Source of the DNA: CAZVNZ01 sp964628515
GTDB taxonomy: Bacteria > Bacillota > Clostridia > Christensenellales > Christensenellaceae
Assembly (NCBI GenBank): GCA_964628515.1
Contig: CAZVNZ010000021.1
Coordinates: 1-52,089, forward strand
Reading direction: 5' to 3'
Length of the DNA stretch: 52,089 bases
The translations under genes and the position numbers were made by a program. Of this stretch, positions 9,036 to 17,990 are shown one piece after another; within the stretch, counting starts at the first letter, position 1, and each line of letters opens with the position of its first letter. The notes beneath the pieces were generated by a model. That model was given only the letters and a program-made list of their open reading frames with translations, was not told where the DNA came from and ran no database searches.

Positions 9036-10481
9036 TTATTCCCTCTCAAACAACCGCTCCTTTTTTCTTACCAATTCCGCTATATTATTAATATAGGTTG
9101 CAATGTCCTTTGGGTTTGCTTGTCTTTCTATTCTGTTTTCTTTGTTTATCAGCACTTTTGAGATGCCTCCCGCTCCAAATGCGCAGTTGCTTGTGAGCTC
9201 TTCCATAATATCTATATTGTATACACACTCAAATCCCTTTTTTGCAAAGCCTACGTTTTCTAAATTTCCGCTCATATATTTTTGTCTGTATAAATAGTAG
9301 GGTGCATAGTGTGCATGCAAAAAGTTAAAGGAATAGTCTATCATTTCGGCAATAATAGCCTCGCTAACTAAATCTTTGCTGTTTGACGTAACAAATTCGG
9401 AGGCTCGCTTTAGTGCCAGAGTGTGCACCGTTATGTTTGTTGGCTCAAACTTTAAAATATCCTCTAAGGTTTTTTGTACATCCTCCACACTTTCTTTGGG
9501 CAAGCCTAAAATAATATCCGTGTTTATGCTGTTAAAATTATAACCTTTGGCTAATTCAAAAGCATTAAAAAAATCCTTTGCGGTGTGGCTTCTGCCTATT
9601 AACTCCAAAGTTTCGTCCTTAGTGGTTTGGGAATTTATGCTTATCCTGTTTACGTTATATTCCTTTAATAAACCTAATTTTTCCTTAGTTATGGTGTCCG
9701 CTCTGCCTGCCTCTACGGTAAACTCGCAATTTGTGTTAAAGTGATTATTTACTTCTGCTAAAAGCTGTTGTAGCTCTAAAGGCTCAAGGGTGGTGGGGGT
9801 GCCTCCTCCTATGTAGATGCTCCTAACATCGTAGCTTTTTGCATCAAAGGTTTTAATTTCCCCTATCAGAGCGGATATATACTCACTTTTTAAATGGTTT
9901 GCGTTATCCTTGGAAATAAAGGAGCAGTATTTACAGCGAGAAAGACAAAATGGTATGCCAATGTACACATCTAAACTGTTTGGTTTAATGCTGTCTACTT
10001 TGCTTTGCTGATTGTTAAGTATCTCAAAGGCAAGGGCGGTTTTGCTTTTAGAAACATCATAATGAGACTTAAAATAATCCTTTGCTTTATCCGTACCTAA
10101 TTTCTGAGTTAAATCCCGTGCCAGCTTTACGGGGCGAATGCCCGTCAGACTGCCCCAGGGCAAAGTTTTACCCGTGTAATTTTTAAAGGCATAATAAACG
10201 GAGTTTTTAATTAGCCGTTTTATCTGCCTTTTGTTTTCTAAGGCATCCGCACCAATTTTTAGTTGCTCCTCCAAAGTATACTCGCAAACGCAATCATCAC
10301 CAATAAAATACTTAATTTGGCTTGTGAATGTAGTGTCTATATTGCTAAAAAAATGCAAAAGAAAATCCCCTTTTAGCTGTTGTGTCTCGCTTAAAATGAT
10401 TCTATCGTATGGGGCAAACAGGCGGATTTCCTCGCAAATATCGTTGTAGTATTCTTTTGTTTGGGTATATAAATTTAACAT
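9036..10481 (-). CDS. hemZ: HemZ-like radical SAM coproporphyrinogen III dehydrogenase
   Basis: A 481-residue radical SAM protein of the HemN/HemZ group, named for oxygen-independent oxidation of coproporphyrinogen III in heme synthesis. The cluster motif CLSRCKYC gives C179, C183 and C186, followed by the SAM-binding GGGTPTTL. The long N-terminal region (about 1-160) before the radical SAM core is typical of HemZ, not HemN. HemW-like heme-chaperone activity cannot be excluded, since these subfamilies are often confused and no other heme genes are in view. It overlaps the MBL gene by one base and is the last gene before the hisS promoter. Confidence 0.88.
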   Translation of the reverse strand: MLNLYTQTKEYYNDICEEIRLFAPYDRIILSETQQLKGDFLLHFFSNIDTTFTSQIKYFIGDDCVCEYTLEEQLKIGADALENKRQIKRLIKNSVYYAFKNYTGKTLPWGSLTGIRPVKLARDLTQKLGTDKAKDYFKSHYDVSKSKTALAFEILNNQQSKVDSIKPNSLDVYIGIPFCLSRCKYCSFISKDNANHLKSEYISALIGEIKTFDAKSYDVRSIYIGGGTPTTLEPLELQQLLAEVNNHFNTNCEFTVEAGRADTITKEKLGLLKEYNVNRISINSQTTKDETLELIGRSHTAKDFFNAFELAKGYNFNSINTDIILGLPKESVEDVQKTLEDILKFEPTNITVHTLALKRASEFVTSNSKDLVSEAIIAEMIDYSFNFLHAHYAPYYLYRQKYMSGNLENVGFAKKGFECVYNIDIMEELTSNCAFGAGGISKVLINKENRIERQANPKDIATYINNIAELVRKKERLFERE

Positions 10482-11101
10482 TAGCGCATAAACATATTGG
10501 TTTTCTTTTCTTCGTCCAATGTTGTTGCAGGGCCGTGACCGGCGTAAATATTGTAATTTCCGCTAAGTCCTCCAAGAACGCATTTTACCGAGTTGTCCAA
10601 GTCCTCAAAACTGCTGTCGGGAAAATCTGTTCTGCCTATGGACTGCTTAAATAGGGTGTCGCCCGTAAAAATATTATCGTTTATCATAAATGAGCTGCTC
10701 CCTGCCGAATGTCCCGGGGTGTGCAGTACCTTAATTTCAAGCCCGTTAATACTAAAAGTGTCTTTGTCCTTAAAAGTTGCGGTTGCCGGATAGGTTGTTA
10801 TTGGTTTTCCCATATAAAAAGATAGGTTGCGCATAGGCTCGGTTAGCATATCGCCGTCCTTTTCGTGTATTAAAATCTCGCAGTTGTATTTATCTTTAAG
10901 CTGGGTTATTGCACCTATATGGTCCACATGTCCGTGGGTTAAAAATATATGTGATGCAGTTAGGTTTTTGCTTTCTAATTTATCTATTATTTTTAAGGCA
11001 TCGTCGCCCGGATCTACAAGTATTGCCTTGTTGCTCTCCCCTTCGTATATTATATAGCAGTTTTCGTATAATTCTCCTGTTAATACGGATAGTATGTGCA
11101 T
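10481..11101 (-). CDS. MBL-fold metallo-hydrolase, glyoxalase II-like
   Basis: A 206-residue metallo-beta-lactamase-fold hydrolase. The metal-binding motif THGHVDH is at 55-61, followed by TPGHSAGS, FTGDTLF and a final GHGPAT. This is the full set for the small YcbL/glyoxalase II-like proteins common between rel and hemZ in Firmicutes. The substrate is not known; glutathione-type glyoxalase II chemistry is only one possibility. GAGAGG precedes the ATG. dtd, which often lies between rel and this gene, is missing here. Confidence 0.88.
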   Translation of the reverse strand: MHILSVLTGELYENCYIIYEGESNKAILVDPGDDALKIIDKLESKNLTASHIFLTHGHVDHIGAITQLKDKYNCEILIHEKDGDMLTEPMRNLSFYMGKPITTYPATATFKDKDTFSINGLEIKVLHTPGHSAGSSSFMINDNIFTGDTLFKQSIGRTDFPDSSFEDLDNSVKCVLGGLSGNYNIYAGHGPATTLDEEKKTNMFMR

Positions 11102-11114
11102 AGTTTACCTCTCT

Positions 11115-13256
11115 TTAATAATTTACTCTGTATACGTCCATTACTCCCGGAATATTTCTTAGCTTGCTTGTAAGCCCCGAAAGCTCGTCTATGGAAGTAA
11201 TGTTAGACCTTATATTTATATTTGCCACACCGTTTTTGCTTGTGCGTGCATTTATTGCCGTAATTTCCTTGCCACTGTCCGCAAGGCTTTTGCTAATGTC
11301 TACAATTAGGCTGTTTCTGTCGTTGGCTACCACTTGTATTTCCACATTATATGTGGATTTTTGCCCTAACTCCCATTCCACATCTATAAGCCTGTCCTTT
11401 TCAAACTCCAAGCCTTTAATGTTTTTGCAATCCACATTATGTACAGAAACTCCGCTACCCCTTGTAATGTATCCTATTATTTTATCGAAAGGTACAGGAT
11501 TGCAACATTTTGCAAATTTAACAAGCATACCCTTGCTACCACTTACAGAAACATCTCCCGATGAGCCTACCGCCTTTTTATCCACTATTTTGATTTTGGG
11601 GGTATCGTCTTTTACGTTGTTTGCAACATTGTATTGCTCTATTAGCTTTAGTAAAATTTGATGCACCGAAATACCGTTATAACCTATTGCGGCGTACATA
11701 TCCTCCTTAGAGTTTAGACTAAACCGTTTAAAAATAAGGGCTAACCACTCTTTATTAAGTAAATCGGATAGCTTGTAGCCGTGCTTTTTTGCCTCTTTTT
11801 CCAAAAGTTCTTTGCCTTTTTCTATGTTTTCCTCTTTAAGCTCCTTTTTAAACCAAAGCTTAATTTTGTTTCTTGCAAGGGAGGTTTTGGCTACTTTTAG
11901 CCAGTCTCTGCTTGGGCTTGCGTTTTTAGAGGTTAGTATTTCTATAATATCTCCTGTTTTTAGCTTATAATCCAAGGGTACTATCTTACCGTTTATTTTT
12001 GCGCCCACGCACTTGTTTCCCACATCGCTGTGTACGCTGAAGGCAAAATCTAAGGGGGTTGCGCCGTTTACAAAATCCCGTACATCTCCTTTGGGGGTAA
12101 ACACAAACACGTTTTCACTTAAAAAGTCTATTTTTAAGGTCTCCATAAATTCTTTGGAGTCCTTTAAATCGTTTTGCCATTCCATTAACTCTCTTAGCCA
12201 TGCAAGTTTGGAGTCTATATCCCCTATTTTTTTCCCTTCTTTGTATTTCCAATGTGCCGCAATACCAAACTCCGCCGTTCTGTGCATATCGTAGGTGCGT
12301 ATTTGCACCTCGAAGGGTCTGCCGTCCTCTCCTAAGAGTGTTGTGTGCAAGGATTGATACATATTTTGTTTGGGCACCGCAATATAGTCTTTAAACCGCA
12401 TAGGAATAGGTTTGTACATGGTATGTACAAAGCCCAGTACCCCATAGCAATCTTTAACGCTTGAAACTATAATTCTGATTGCAATTAAATCGTAAATTTC
12501 CTCAAAGATTTTATTTTTGCTAATCATCTTTCTGTAAATGCTGTAAATGTGCTTTGGTCTGCCCTCTATTTCCGCTTTTATTTTAACTTCTGTTAGTTTT
12601 GCCTCTATTTTTTTTATTACAAAGCTTAAGTTTTTCTCCCGTTCTGCACGGGAATAAGCAATTTTATTCGCAATTTCAAAATATTCGTCCGGATGCAAAA
12701 ACTTTAAAGATAAATCCTCAAGCTCCCATTTTATTGTGTTAATACCCAATCTGTGTGCTAAAGGCGCATATATTTCCAACGTTTCTTTTGCTTTTTGTAT
12801 TTGCTTGTTTTCCGATTGATACTTAAGCGTCCGCATATTATGCAGTCTGTCCGCCAATTTAATTATAACCACACGAATATCCGTAGCCATAGCAAGAAAC
12901 ATCTTACGCAAGGACTCCGATTGTTGTTCTTCCGGAGATTTAAAATCGTAGTTGCTTAGCTTGGTTACACCGTCTACAAGCATAACAATTTCTTCGTTAA
13001 ATTCCTTTTTAATATCCTCTACCGTAAGGTGAGTATCTTCGATAGAGTCATGGAGTATACCTGCAATAATTGTGGTGTTGTCTAAACCTAACTCCGCAAT
13101 AATATCCGTAACCGCTAAGGGATGAGAAAAAAAAGCATCTCCCGAGTGTCTAAACTGCCCTTGGTGAGCTTCCTCCGACATTTTAAACGCTTTTTCCACA
13201 CTTGCATCGTATTCTAATTTATGCCTTCTTATAAAATCCTGATAAACTTGTGACAA
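11115..13256 (-). CDS. rel: Bifunctional (p)ppGpp synthetase/hydrolase Rel
   Basis: The stringent-response enzyme that makes and degrades (p)ppGpp. The 713 residues show an N-terminal HD hydrolase with intact HDSIEDT (69-75), so hydrolase activity is expected. The synthetase domain carries RFKDYIAVPKQNMYQSLHT; its RxKD loop marks the bifunctional Rel/SpoT class. TGS begins at VFVFTPKGDVRDF, a zinc-finger-like domain has KCCNPVPFDKIIGYIT, and a C-terminal ACT domain follows. The start is a TTG six bases after GGAG. recJ ends 18 bp upstream; apt, often between the two in Firmicutes, is absent. Confidence 0.96.
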   Translation of the reverse strand: MSQVYQDFIRRHKLEYDASVEKAFKMSEEAHQGQFRHSGDAFFSHPLAVTDIIAELGLDNTTIIAGILHDSIEDTHLTVEDIKKEFNEEIVMLVDGVTKLSNYDFKSPEEQQSESLRKMFLAMATDIRVVIIKLADRLHNMRTLKYQSENKQIQKAKETLEIYAPLAHRLGINTIKWELEDLSLKFLHPDEYFEIANKIAYSRAEREKNLSFVIKKIEAKLTEVKIKAEIEGRPKHIYSIYRKMISKNKIFEEIYDLIAIRIIVSSVKDCYGVLGFVHTMYKPIPMRFKDYIAVPKQNMYQSLHTTLLGEDGRPFEVQIRTYDMHRTAEFGIAAHWKYKEGKKIGDIDSKLAWLRELMEWQNDLKDSKEFMETLKIDFLSENVFVFTPKGDVRDFVNGATPLDFAFSVHSDVGNKCVGAKINGKIVPLDYKLKTGDIIEILTSKNASPSRDWLKVAKTSLARNKIKLWFKKELKEENIEKGKELLEKEAKKHGYKLSDLLNKEWLALIFKRFSLNSKEDMYAAIGYNGISVHQILLKLIEQYNVANNVKDDTPKIKIVDKKAVGSSGDVSVSGSKGMLVKFAKCCNPVPFDKIIGYITRGSGVSVHNVDCKNIKGLEFEKDRLIDVEWELGQKSTYNVEIQVVANDRNSLIVDISKSLADSGKEITAINARTSKNGVANINIRSNITSIDELSGLTSKLRNIPGVMDVYRVNY

Positions 13257-13274
13257 TTTTTTCTCCTATTTGTA

Positions 13275-15242
13275 CTACATGTACTTAGCGTATGTTTTGC
13301 TGTTTGCAAGTTCAAACTTTCCTTCTTTAATTAATATTATAATTTTATCACCTTTTTTGATTTCAAGCAAACCAATTTCTTTAAAAACAATAATTGCAAA
13401 GGCTACTTTTTTAATATCTCTGCATTTTTCCTCTATGTAATCGCATAATTGCTTTCTGCTGTAAAAGGTAAGTGTTGCCGTATCTTTAAGAAAAGCAAAA
13501 ATTTGGCTAAGCTCTTCTCTTTTACACAGGTAGTGCTTTTTGATTTTTTCGGTGATGTTATTTGTTTGCAAGATATACGCCATTTCTGCATCTAATAAAG
13601 AGATTTCCTCGTAAGAAATACACCGTACAGTCATTTGCGGTCTGTTGTCGTAAGAATTTATGCTAACCGTGCCTATAACATCCGCCCTATTGGGTAAAAT
13701 GGTATGCTCTTGCCCAAAGGCAACTGCGCTTAGTGCGGTACTGTTACTCTTCAGAGTAAACTTTGAGTGTTTGTCCTCGCAAATTCCGATTATATTGTTT
13801 AACCCTGCGTTTCTTATTAGTATTTCCGGTTGCTCGTTTTTATAGCCAAAGGGCTTTAGCCTTTCCGTATCCTCTATGAATTTTTTGGAAATATCCTCTA
13901 AGGCTAAATCCAAATCGTAGTTTTTTGTGGGGGAAAAAACCTCATCGTTGTAATCCTCTAAATATTCTTTTAGTTTTGCAGTTAATATGGCTATGTTTTC
14001 TTCTTTAAGGGTTAGTCCTGCCGCACCGTAATGCCCTCCGAATTTCTCAAATAAATTACTTTGAGTGCTTAGGGCTTTGTATATATTTATGCCGGGTATA
14101 CTTCGTGCAGAGCCTGTGTAAAACTCTCCGCTTTTGCCTAAAAGTATTGTGGGTTTGTTATATGTATCAACTAATTTTGATGCCGCCAAACCTACTATTC
14201 CGATATCCCAATTCTCTTGGTACAGCACTATTACTTTGGCTGTTTTATCGCTATATTTTTTGAGTGCTTCTTCTAATATTTTTTCCTGCCGTCTTTGCCT
14301 TTCTGCATTAAGCTCGCAAAGCTCGTCGCTTAAGGTATGCACATCCCCTTTGTTTATAAGTAAATTTAGTGCTGTTTTTGCGCTTGCAATTCTGCCTGCG
14401 GAGTTAATCCTTGGGGCAAGGCTAAAGGAAATGGAGTAGGAATCTATTGGCATTTTTAATGCCGATTTTGTAATTAAACTCGCAATACCCAAATTGGGTT
14501 TGGTGTTTAGCTTTTCTATACCCATTTTTGTTATTGCTCTGTTTTCGTTTAAAATAGGCACAATATCCGAAACTGTGGCAATGGCGGCAATATCTATATA
14601 TTCTAAAGCCTGCTCATTAATTAAGGCTTGAGACAGCTTAAAAGCCACACCTGCTCCGCATAAATCGGCAAAAGGATAGCTTTCCCCCTTGCGTTTTGCG
14701 TTTAAAATACAATCCGCTTTGGGAAGTATATGCGGACACTCATGATGATCCGTAATAATTGTTTTAACACCCTTGCTTTTTAGGTATTCTATTTCTTCTA
14801 CATTAGTTATACCGCAATCTACGGTAATAAGAAGTGCAAAGTGGGTAAGATTTTTTACGGTGTCAAGGCAAAGCCCGTAGCCATGCTCTAACCTATCGGG
14901 CAGTATACAAGAAACATCCGCACCCATTTGTTTTAGTGTTAAATAGGCTATTGCACAAGCGCAGGTGCCGTCTGCATCGTAATCGCCGTACACACATATT
15001 TTGCCTTTGTTTGCAATTACATTTTTGATTATGCTGACGCAATCCTTCATTTGCTCAAACAGGAATGGGTCGTGTATTTGAGAAATATCTGGCAACAAAA
15101 ACTCCCTTGCTTCTTTTGTGGAGGTAATTTCCCTGTTTACTATAATACGGGCAATACTAATATCTAAGTCTTGCTCTTTTGCTATTTGCCGTGCAAGTGC
15201 TTCGTTTTGTATTTGGTTTTTTTGCTTTAAAATGTACTTCAT
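13275..15242 (-). CDS. recJ: Single-stranded-DNA-specific 5'-3' exonuclease RecJ
   Basis: RecJ degrades single-stranded DNA 5' to 3' in recombination and mismatch or base-excision repair. The DHH-family motifs YGDYDADGTC, TVDCGI and TDHHE and the DHHA1 region FGGHYGAAGLT are present, followed by an OB-like region and a Firmicutes C-terminal extension. I chose the ATG at 15242 (MKYILKQ, 655 residues) because the more upstream TTG at 15302 lies inside a terminator hairpin; the site before 15242 (GGAAG, 9 bases away) is weak. Separation from secF by a hairpin suggests reduced read-through or a separate start of transcription. Confidence 0.93.
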   Translation of the reverse strand: MKYILKQKNQIQNEALARQIAKEQDLDISIARIIVNREITSTKEAREFLLPDISQIHDPFLFEQMKDCVSIIKNVIANKGKICVYGDYDADGTCACAIAYLTLKQMGADVSCILPDRLEHGYGLCLDTVKNLTHFALLITVDCGITNVEEIEYLKSKGVKTIITDHHECPHILPKADCILNAKRKGESYPFADLCGAGVAFKLSQALINEQALEYIDIAAIATVSDIVPILNENRAITKMGIEKLNTKPNLGIASLITKSALKMPIDSYSISFSLAPRINSAGRIASAKTALNLLINKGDVHTLSDELCELNAERQRRQEKILEEALKKYSDKTAKVIVLYQENWDIGIVGLAASKLVDTYNKPTILLGKSGEFYTGSARSIPGINIYKALSTQSNLFEKFGGHYGAAGLTLKEENIAILTAKLKEYLEDYNDEVFSPTKNYDLDLALEDISKKFIEDTERLKPFGYKNEQPEILIRNAGLNNIIGICEDKHSKFTLKSNSTALSAVAFGQEHTILPNRADVIGTVSINSYDNRPQMTVRCISYEEISLLDAEMAYILQTNNITEKIKKHYLCKREELSQIFAFLKDTATLTFYSRKQLCDYIEEKCRDIKKVAFAIIVFKEIGLLEIKKGDKIIILIKEGKFELANSKTYAKYM

Positions 15243-15287
15243 ACCGCACCGCTTCCGAAACGTTTTCGTAATGCTCTCAAATTGTTT

Positions 15288-15316
15288 CCAAAAAAGGCTC
15301 AATAGAGCCTTTTTGG
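15288..15316. terminator. Intrinsic terminator between secF and recJ
   Basis: An inverted repeat CCAAAAA-GGCTC / GAGCCTTTTTGG surrounds a four-base AATA loop, with an extra A in the left arm. On the minus strand the stem ends in a run of six T. It lies 20 bp after secF and about 45 bp before the recJ start, so it should end most secDF transcripts or act as a partial attenuator for the recJ-rel part. Confidence 0.8.
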
Positions 15317-15335
15317 TGTTTATGTTTTATAGCTT

Positions 15336-16265
15336 TTACGCTTTAGCTTTTTTGGGTTTTTTGCTTTGGGTATTTTTAGCGTATTTATCCTTTTTTTCAA
15401 ATTTATCGCCAAGCATTACCCAAAGACGAGTGGCTATAAATATGGAGGAATATGTACCTGCTATAAGCCCTATTATAATAGGAAGAGCAAATTCTTTTAT
15501 GGAATCCACACCGAATATATATAGTGCAATTATCATAATAAGAGTTGTAATAGATGTATTTAATGTACGGGGAAGAGTTTCTTTAATACTTACATTTGCC
15601 ACATCTATACGCAAGCTGTTTTTGTACTGCCTGTCTTTGTGGTTTTCTCTTATTCTGTCAAAAAGTACGATGGTATCGTTTATAGAGTAACCCACTATTG
15701 TAAGGCATGCCGCAATATAGGCGCTGTTTATTTGTATTCTGAAAATACAAACCACCGCCGTCATAATACAAACGTTGTGCAGTAAGCCAATTACAGCACT
15801 TATGCCGCTGTAAAGCTCAAATCTTATCCAAATATAAATTAGCATTAAGCCACAGGCAATAAGCACGGCTAAGAAAGCATTTCTTACCATTTCTCCGCTG
15901 GCAACACCCCCTACCCTGTCTATGCCTTCTAAGGTGGCATTAGGGTATGTGGTTTTTACATCTGCAAGAATACTGTCTGCAAGAGCTATTTGAGTAGCCT
16001 CGTCTTCTACCGCCTTCATTCGTATAATGGCGTTTTTGTTATCCGTACCCGATTTTAGCACACTTGCGTCTTTAATATTGTTGTTGGCAAGTGCTTCGTT
16101 TATCTTTGCTATTTCAAAATCCTCACCAATTACTACGGTGGTAAGACTTCCTCCGGTAAAGTCTATACCAAGGTTTAAACCACCGAATGCAAAACCGCAT
16201 ATAAGACCTATTATCATAATGGCAATGGATATGAGAACAATATATTTGGTTTTTTGTAAAATCAT
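15336..16265 (-). CDS. secF: Protein translocase subunit SecF
   Basis: SecF pairs with SecD as a proton-driven RND-like motor that helps pull secreted proteins across the membrane after SecA-dependent translocation. The 309 residues have a first membrane helix at about 7-29, the family signature GIDFTGG just after it, an extracytoplasmic domain (about 45-125) and five more helices. GYSINDTIVLFDRIREN is the conserved SecF cytoplasmic motif. It starts within the secD stop (four-base overlap), so it is translationally coupled. The tail is basic (KKPKKAKA). Confidence 0.96.
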   Translation of the reverse strand: MILQKTKYIVLISIAIMIIGLICGFAFGGLNLGIDFTGGSLTTVVIGEDFEIAKINEALANNNIKDASVLKSGTDNKNAIIRMKAVEDEATQIALADSILADVKTTYPNATLEGIDRVGGVASGEMVRNAFLAVLIACGLMLIYIWIRFELYSGISAVIGLLHNVCIMTAVVCIFRIQINSAYIAACLTIVGYSINDTIVLFDRIRENHKDRQYKNSLRIDVANVSIKETLPRTLNTSITTLIMIIALYIFGVDSIKEFALPIIIGLIAGTYSSIFIATRLWVMLGDKFEKKDKYAKNTQSKKPKKAKA

Positions 16266-17566
16266 TTTGCCTCACCTCCCGTTACTTTTTCGCCTTCTAT
16301 CTCTCTGTATTTTTTTGCGTTTTTCATAAACACATTTGTGTTTTTAATATCCATATTTATAAACAGTTTTAGCAGTCCTCTTGTTACCGCTATTGCAGAA
16401 ATCAGAGAAACCATTATGCTTATAATTAGTGTGTAGGCAAAGCTCTTTATTGTGCCTGTGCCAAATATTGCAAGCACTATTGCACAAATTAAGGTGGTTA
16501 CGTTACTATCCAGTATGGTGGAAAACGCTTTACCAAAACCGGATTTTAAAGAAGAGCGCAAGGTTTTACCCACTCTAAGTTCCTCTTTAAACCGCTCAAA
16601 TATTATTACGTTGGCATCCACCGCCATACCTATACCAAGTATGATACCTGCAATACCGGGCAATGTCAGTTGTACTCCCGGCACACTGCCAAGTAGTAAC
16701 AGTACCAAACAGATGTATACTAAAAGTGCAAGGCAAGCCACAACTCCCGGTAGTCTGTAAAAGAAAATCATATATACAAACAGTATTAAAATACCTATTA
16801 AGCCTGCGTATATACTGCTTTCTAAAGCATTAAACCCAAGTGTAGCACTTATAGAACGTACCTCTATTTCCTTTAAATCCAAAGGAAGCGCTCCGCTTTC
16901 TATTTGTAATGCAAGGTTTTGTGCCGTTTCTTCCGTAAATGTTGGGCTTTCTATCATACCGCTACCACTTGCAATTACAGAATTTACGGTTGGGGAGGAA
17001 ATAACTTCCCCATCAAGTTTTATGGATATTGCTTGATTTAAGAACTTAGTGGTTGCATCCGCAAACGCTTTTGCACCGTCCTCTGTAAGCTCAAAGGAAA
17101 CAACAGGCTTATTGCCTTCTCCGTAAACCGCACGAGCAAACTTAATATCTTTGCCTTCTAAAATTGTAACATCGTCCGGCCCAACAAACTCTAATTTTGC
17201 AGGGGAGCCTATAAACTTTGTAACTTCGTTAGGGTCTTTAATTTCGCTTGAGGCATTTATGGGTATTTCCACCCTGATTCTGTCCTCGCCCTGTTTGGTT
17301 ATGGTTGCCTCTGTAAAGCCTTTTGCATCTAACCTGTTTCGTAAAACAAGCATTGCGCCATCCATTTTATCGTTGAAGTTTTCAATAGTAGTATCTTCCG
17401 CCTGATACACGGTATAAATACCGCCGGTTAAATCAAGCCCTTGTTTTATACCATTTAGCGGACGAATTTCGTATATTCCTACATTAAACCCGTTTACTAC
17501 TATAAAACCCAGCAATCCTATAAGAACAACAACAACTATCAAAATAGCTATGCTGCGTTTTTTCAT
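16262..17566 (-). CDS. secD: Protein translocase subunit SecD
   Basis: SecD is the larger half of the SecDF accessory motor. At 434 residues it is much shorter than the E. coli protein but typical of clostridia. There is an N-terminal membrane helix, then GLDLTGGIYTVYQ, the P1 periplasmic head (about 50-250), and five helices holding GIAGIILGIGMAVDANVIIFER, the signature region. AAGGAGGAG lies before the ATG. Its own strong promoter lies about 50 bp upstream, so secD is the first gene of the minus-strand run. Confidence 0.96.
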   Translation of the reverse strand: MKKRSIAILIVVVVLIGLLGFIVVNGFNVGIYEIRPLNGIKQGLDLTGGIYTVYQAEDTTIENFNDKMDGAMLVLRNRLDAKGFTEATITKQGEDRIRVEIPINASSEIKDPNEVTKFIGSPAKLEFVGPDDVTILEGKDIKFARAVYGEGNKPVVSFELTEDGAKAFADATTKFLNQAISIKLDGEVISSPTVNSVIASGSGMIESPTFTEETAQNLALQIESGALPLDLKEIEVRSISATLGFNALESSIYAGLIGILILFVYMIFFYRLPGVVACLALLVYICLVLLLLGSVPGVQLTLPGIAGIILGIGMAVDANVIIFERFKEELRVGKTLRSSLKSGFGKAFSTILDSNVTTLICAIVLAIFGTGTIKSFAYTLIISIMVSLISAIAVTRGLLKLFINMDIKNTNVFMKNAKKYREIEGEKVTGGEAK

Positions 17567-17615
17567 ACGGTTCTCCTCCTTGTTTTTGTACTATATCATA
17601 ATTATTAACTTATAT

Positions 17616-17644
17616 ATTATATATTTATATTGATAAATAGTCAA
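17616..17644 (-). promoter_or_regulatory. sigma-A promoter for secD-secF
   Basis: On the minus strand TTGACT (17639-17644) and TATAAT (17616-17621) are 17 bp apart, an almost perfect sigma-A promoter. Predicted transcription starts about 40 nt before secD. An 8-bp inverted repeat, TACTAAAC-tctt-GTTTAGTA (17688-17707), lies about 45 bp upstream of the -35 and has no T-tract; it could be a regulator site, but nothing identifies the regulator. Confidence 0.78.
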
Positions 17645-17782
17645 TAACGCAATTAAATATAGATTTTTATTTTAGAAAGTTTTCCTCTACTAAACTCTTG
17701 TTTAGTACGCATATTCGGCTTACCTGCTGTGTTTTTAACACGTAAATTAATTTTTCTTTTTTTATGGTGATGTTTGTTATTC

Positions 17783-17824
17783 GGCAATAAAAAAGGCTTT
17801 TGCGCTATTAGTTACAAAAGCCTT
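17783..17824 (-). terminator. Intrinsic terminator of tRNA-Trp
   Basis: A perfect 10-bp inverted repeat (AAGGCTTTTG / CAAAAGCCTT, 17793-17802 with 17815-17824) is followed on the minus strand by a T-rich run (TTTTTTATTG). It begins three bases after the tRNA CCA end, which fits termination of a single-gene tRNA transcript. Confidence 0.88.
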
Positions 17825-17827
17825 ATC

Positions 17828-17903
17828 TGGCAGGGGAGACAGGCCTCGAACCTGCGACCTACGGTTTTGGAGACCGCCACTCTGCCAATTGAGCTACTCC
17901 CCT
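17828..17903 (-). tRNA. tRNA-Trp (anticodon CCA)
   Basis: A full cloverleaf can be folded on the minus strand. The acceptor AGGGGAG pairs with CTCCCCT, the D arm is GCTC/GAGT, and the anticodon stem GCGGT/ACCGT closes the loop CTCCAAA with anticodon CCA. The T arm is GCAGG-TTCGAGG-CCTGT with discriminator G. The 3' CCA is encoded. It has its own consensus promoter and terminator, so it is a monocistronic tRNA gene. It is not beside tuf, secE or nusG, a common place for tRNA-Trp. Confidence 0.97.
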
Positions 17904-17932
17904 AAAAAAATTTGTTTTTTTACACGTATTAT

Positions 17933-17961
17933 ATTATAATAGTTATATTAATTTTAGTCAA
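17933..17961 (-). promoter_or_regulatory. sigma-A promoter of tRNA-Trp, interleaved with the proC promoter region
   Basis: On the minus strand TTGACT (17956-17961) and TATAAT (17933-17938) are 17 bp apart. Transcription would begin about 20 nt before the mature tRNA 5' end. The same bases read on the plus strand give TATAAT (17935-17940), a plausible -10 for proC with a poor TTGTTT -35. The two -10 boxes therefore overlap, and the promoters probably compete. Confidence 0.78.
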
Positions 17962-17990
17962 TCTTTTTTTATTGGAAAGGAAGTACGAAT

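Noticed and set aside
15255..15268. CCGAAACGTTTTCG as a catabolite-response (cre) site upstream of recJ
   Set aside because: It lacks the conserved TG start and lies next to a repair gene; a chance palindrome is more likely.
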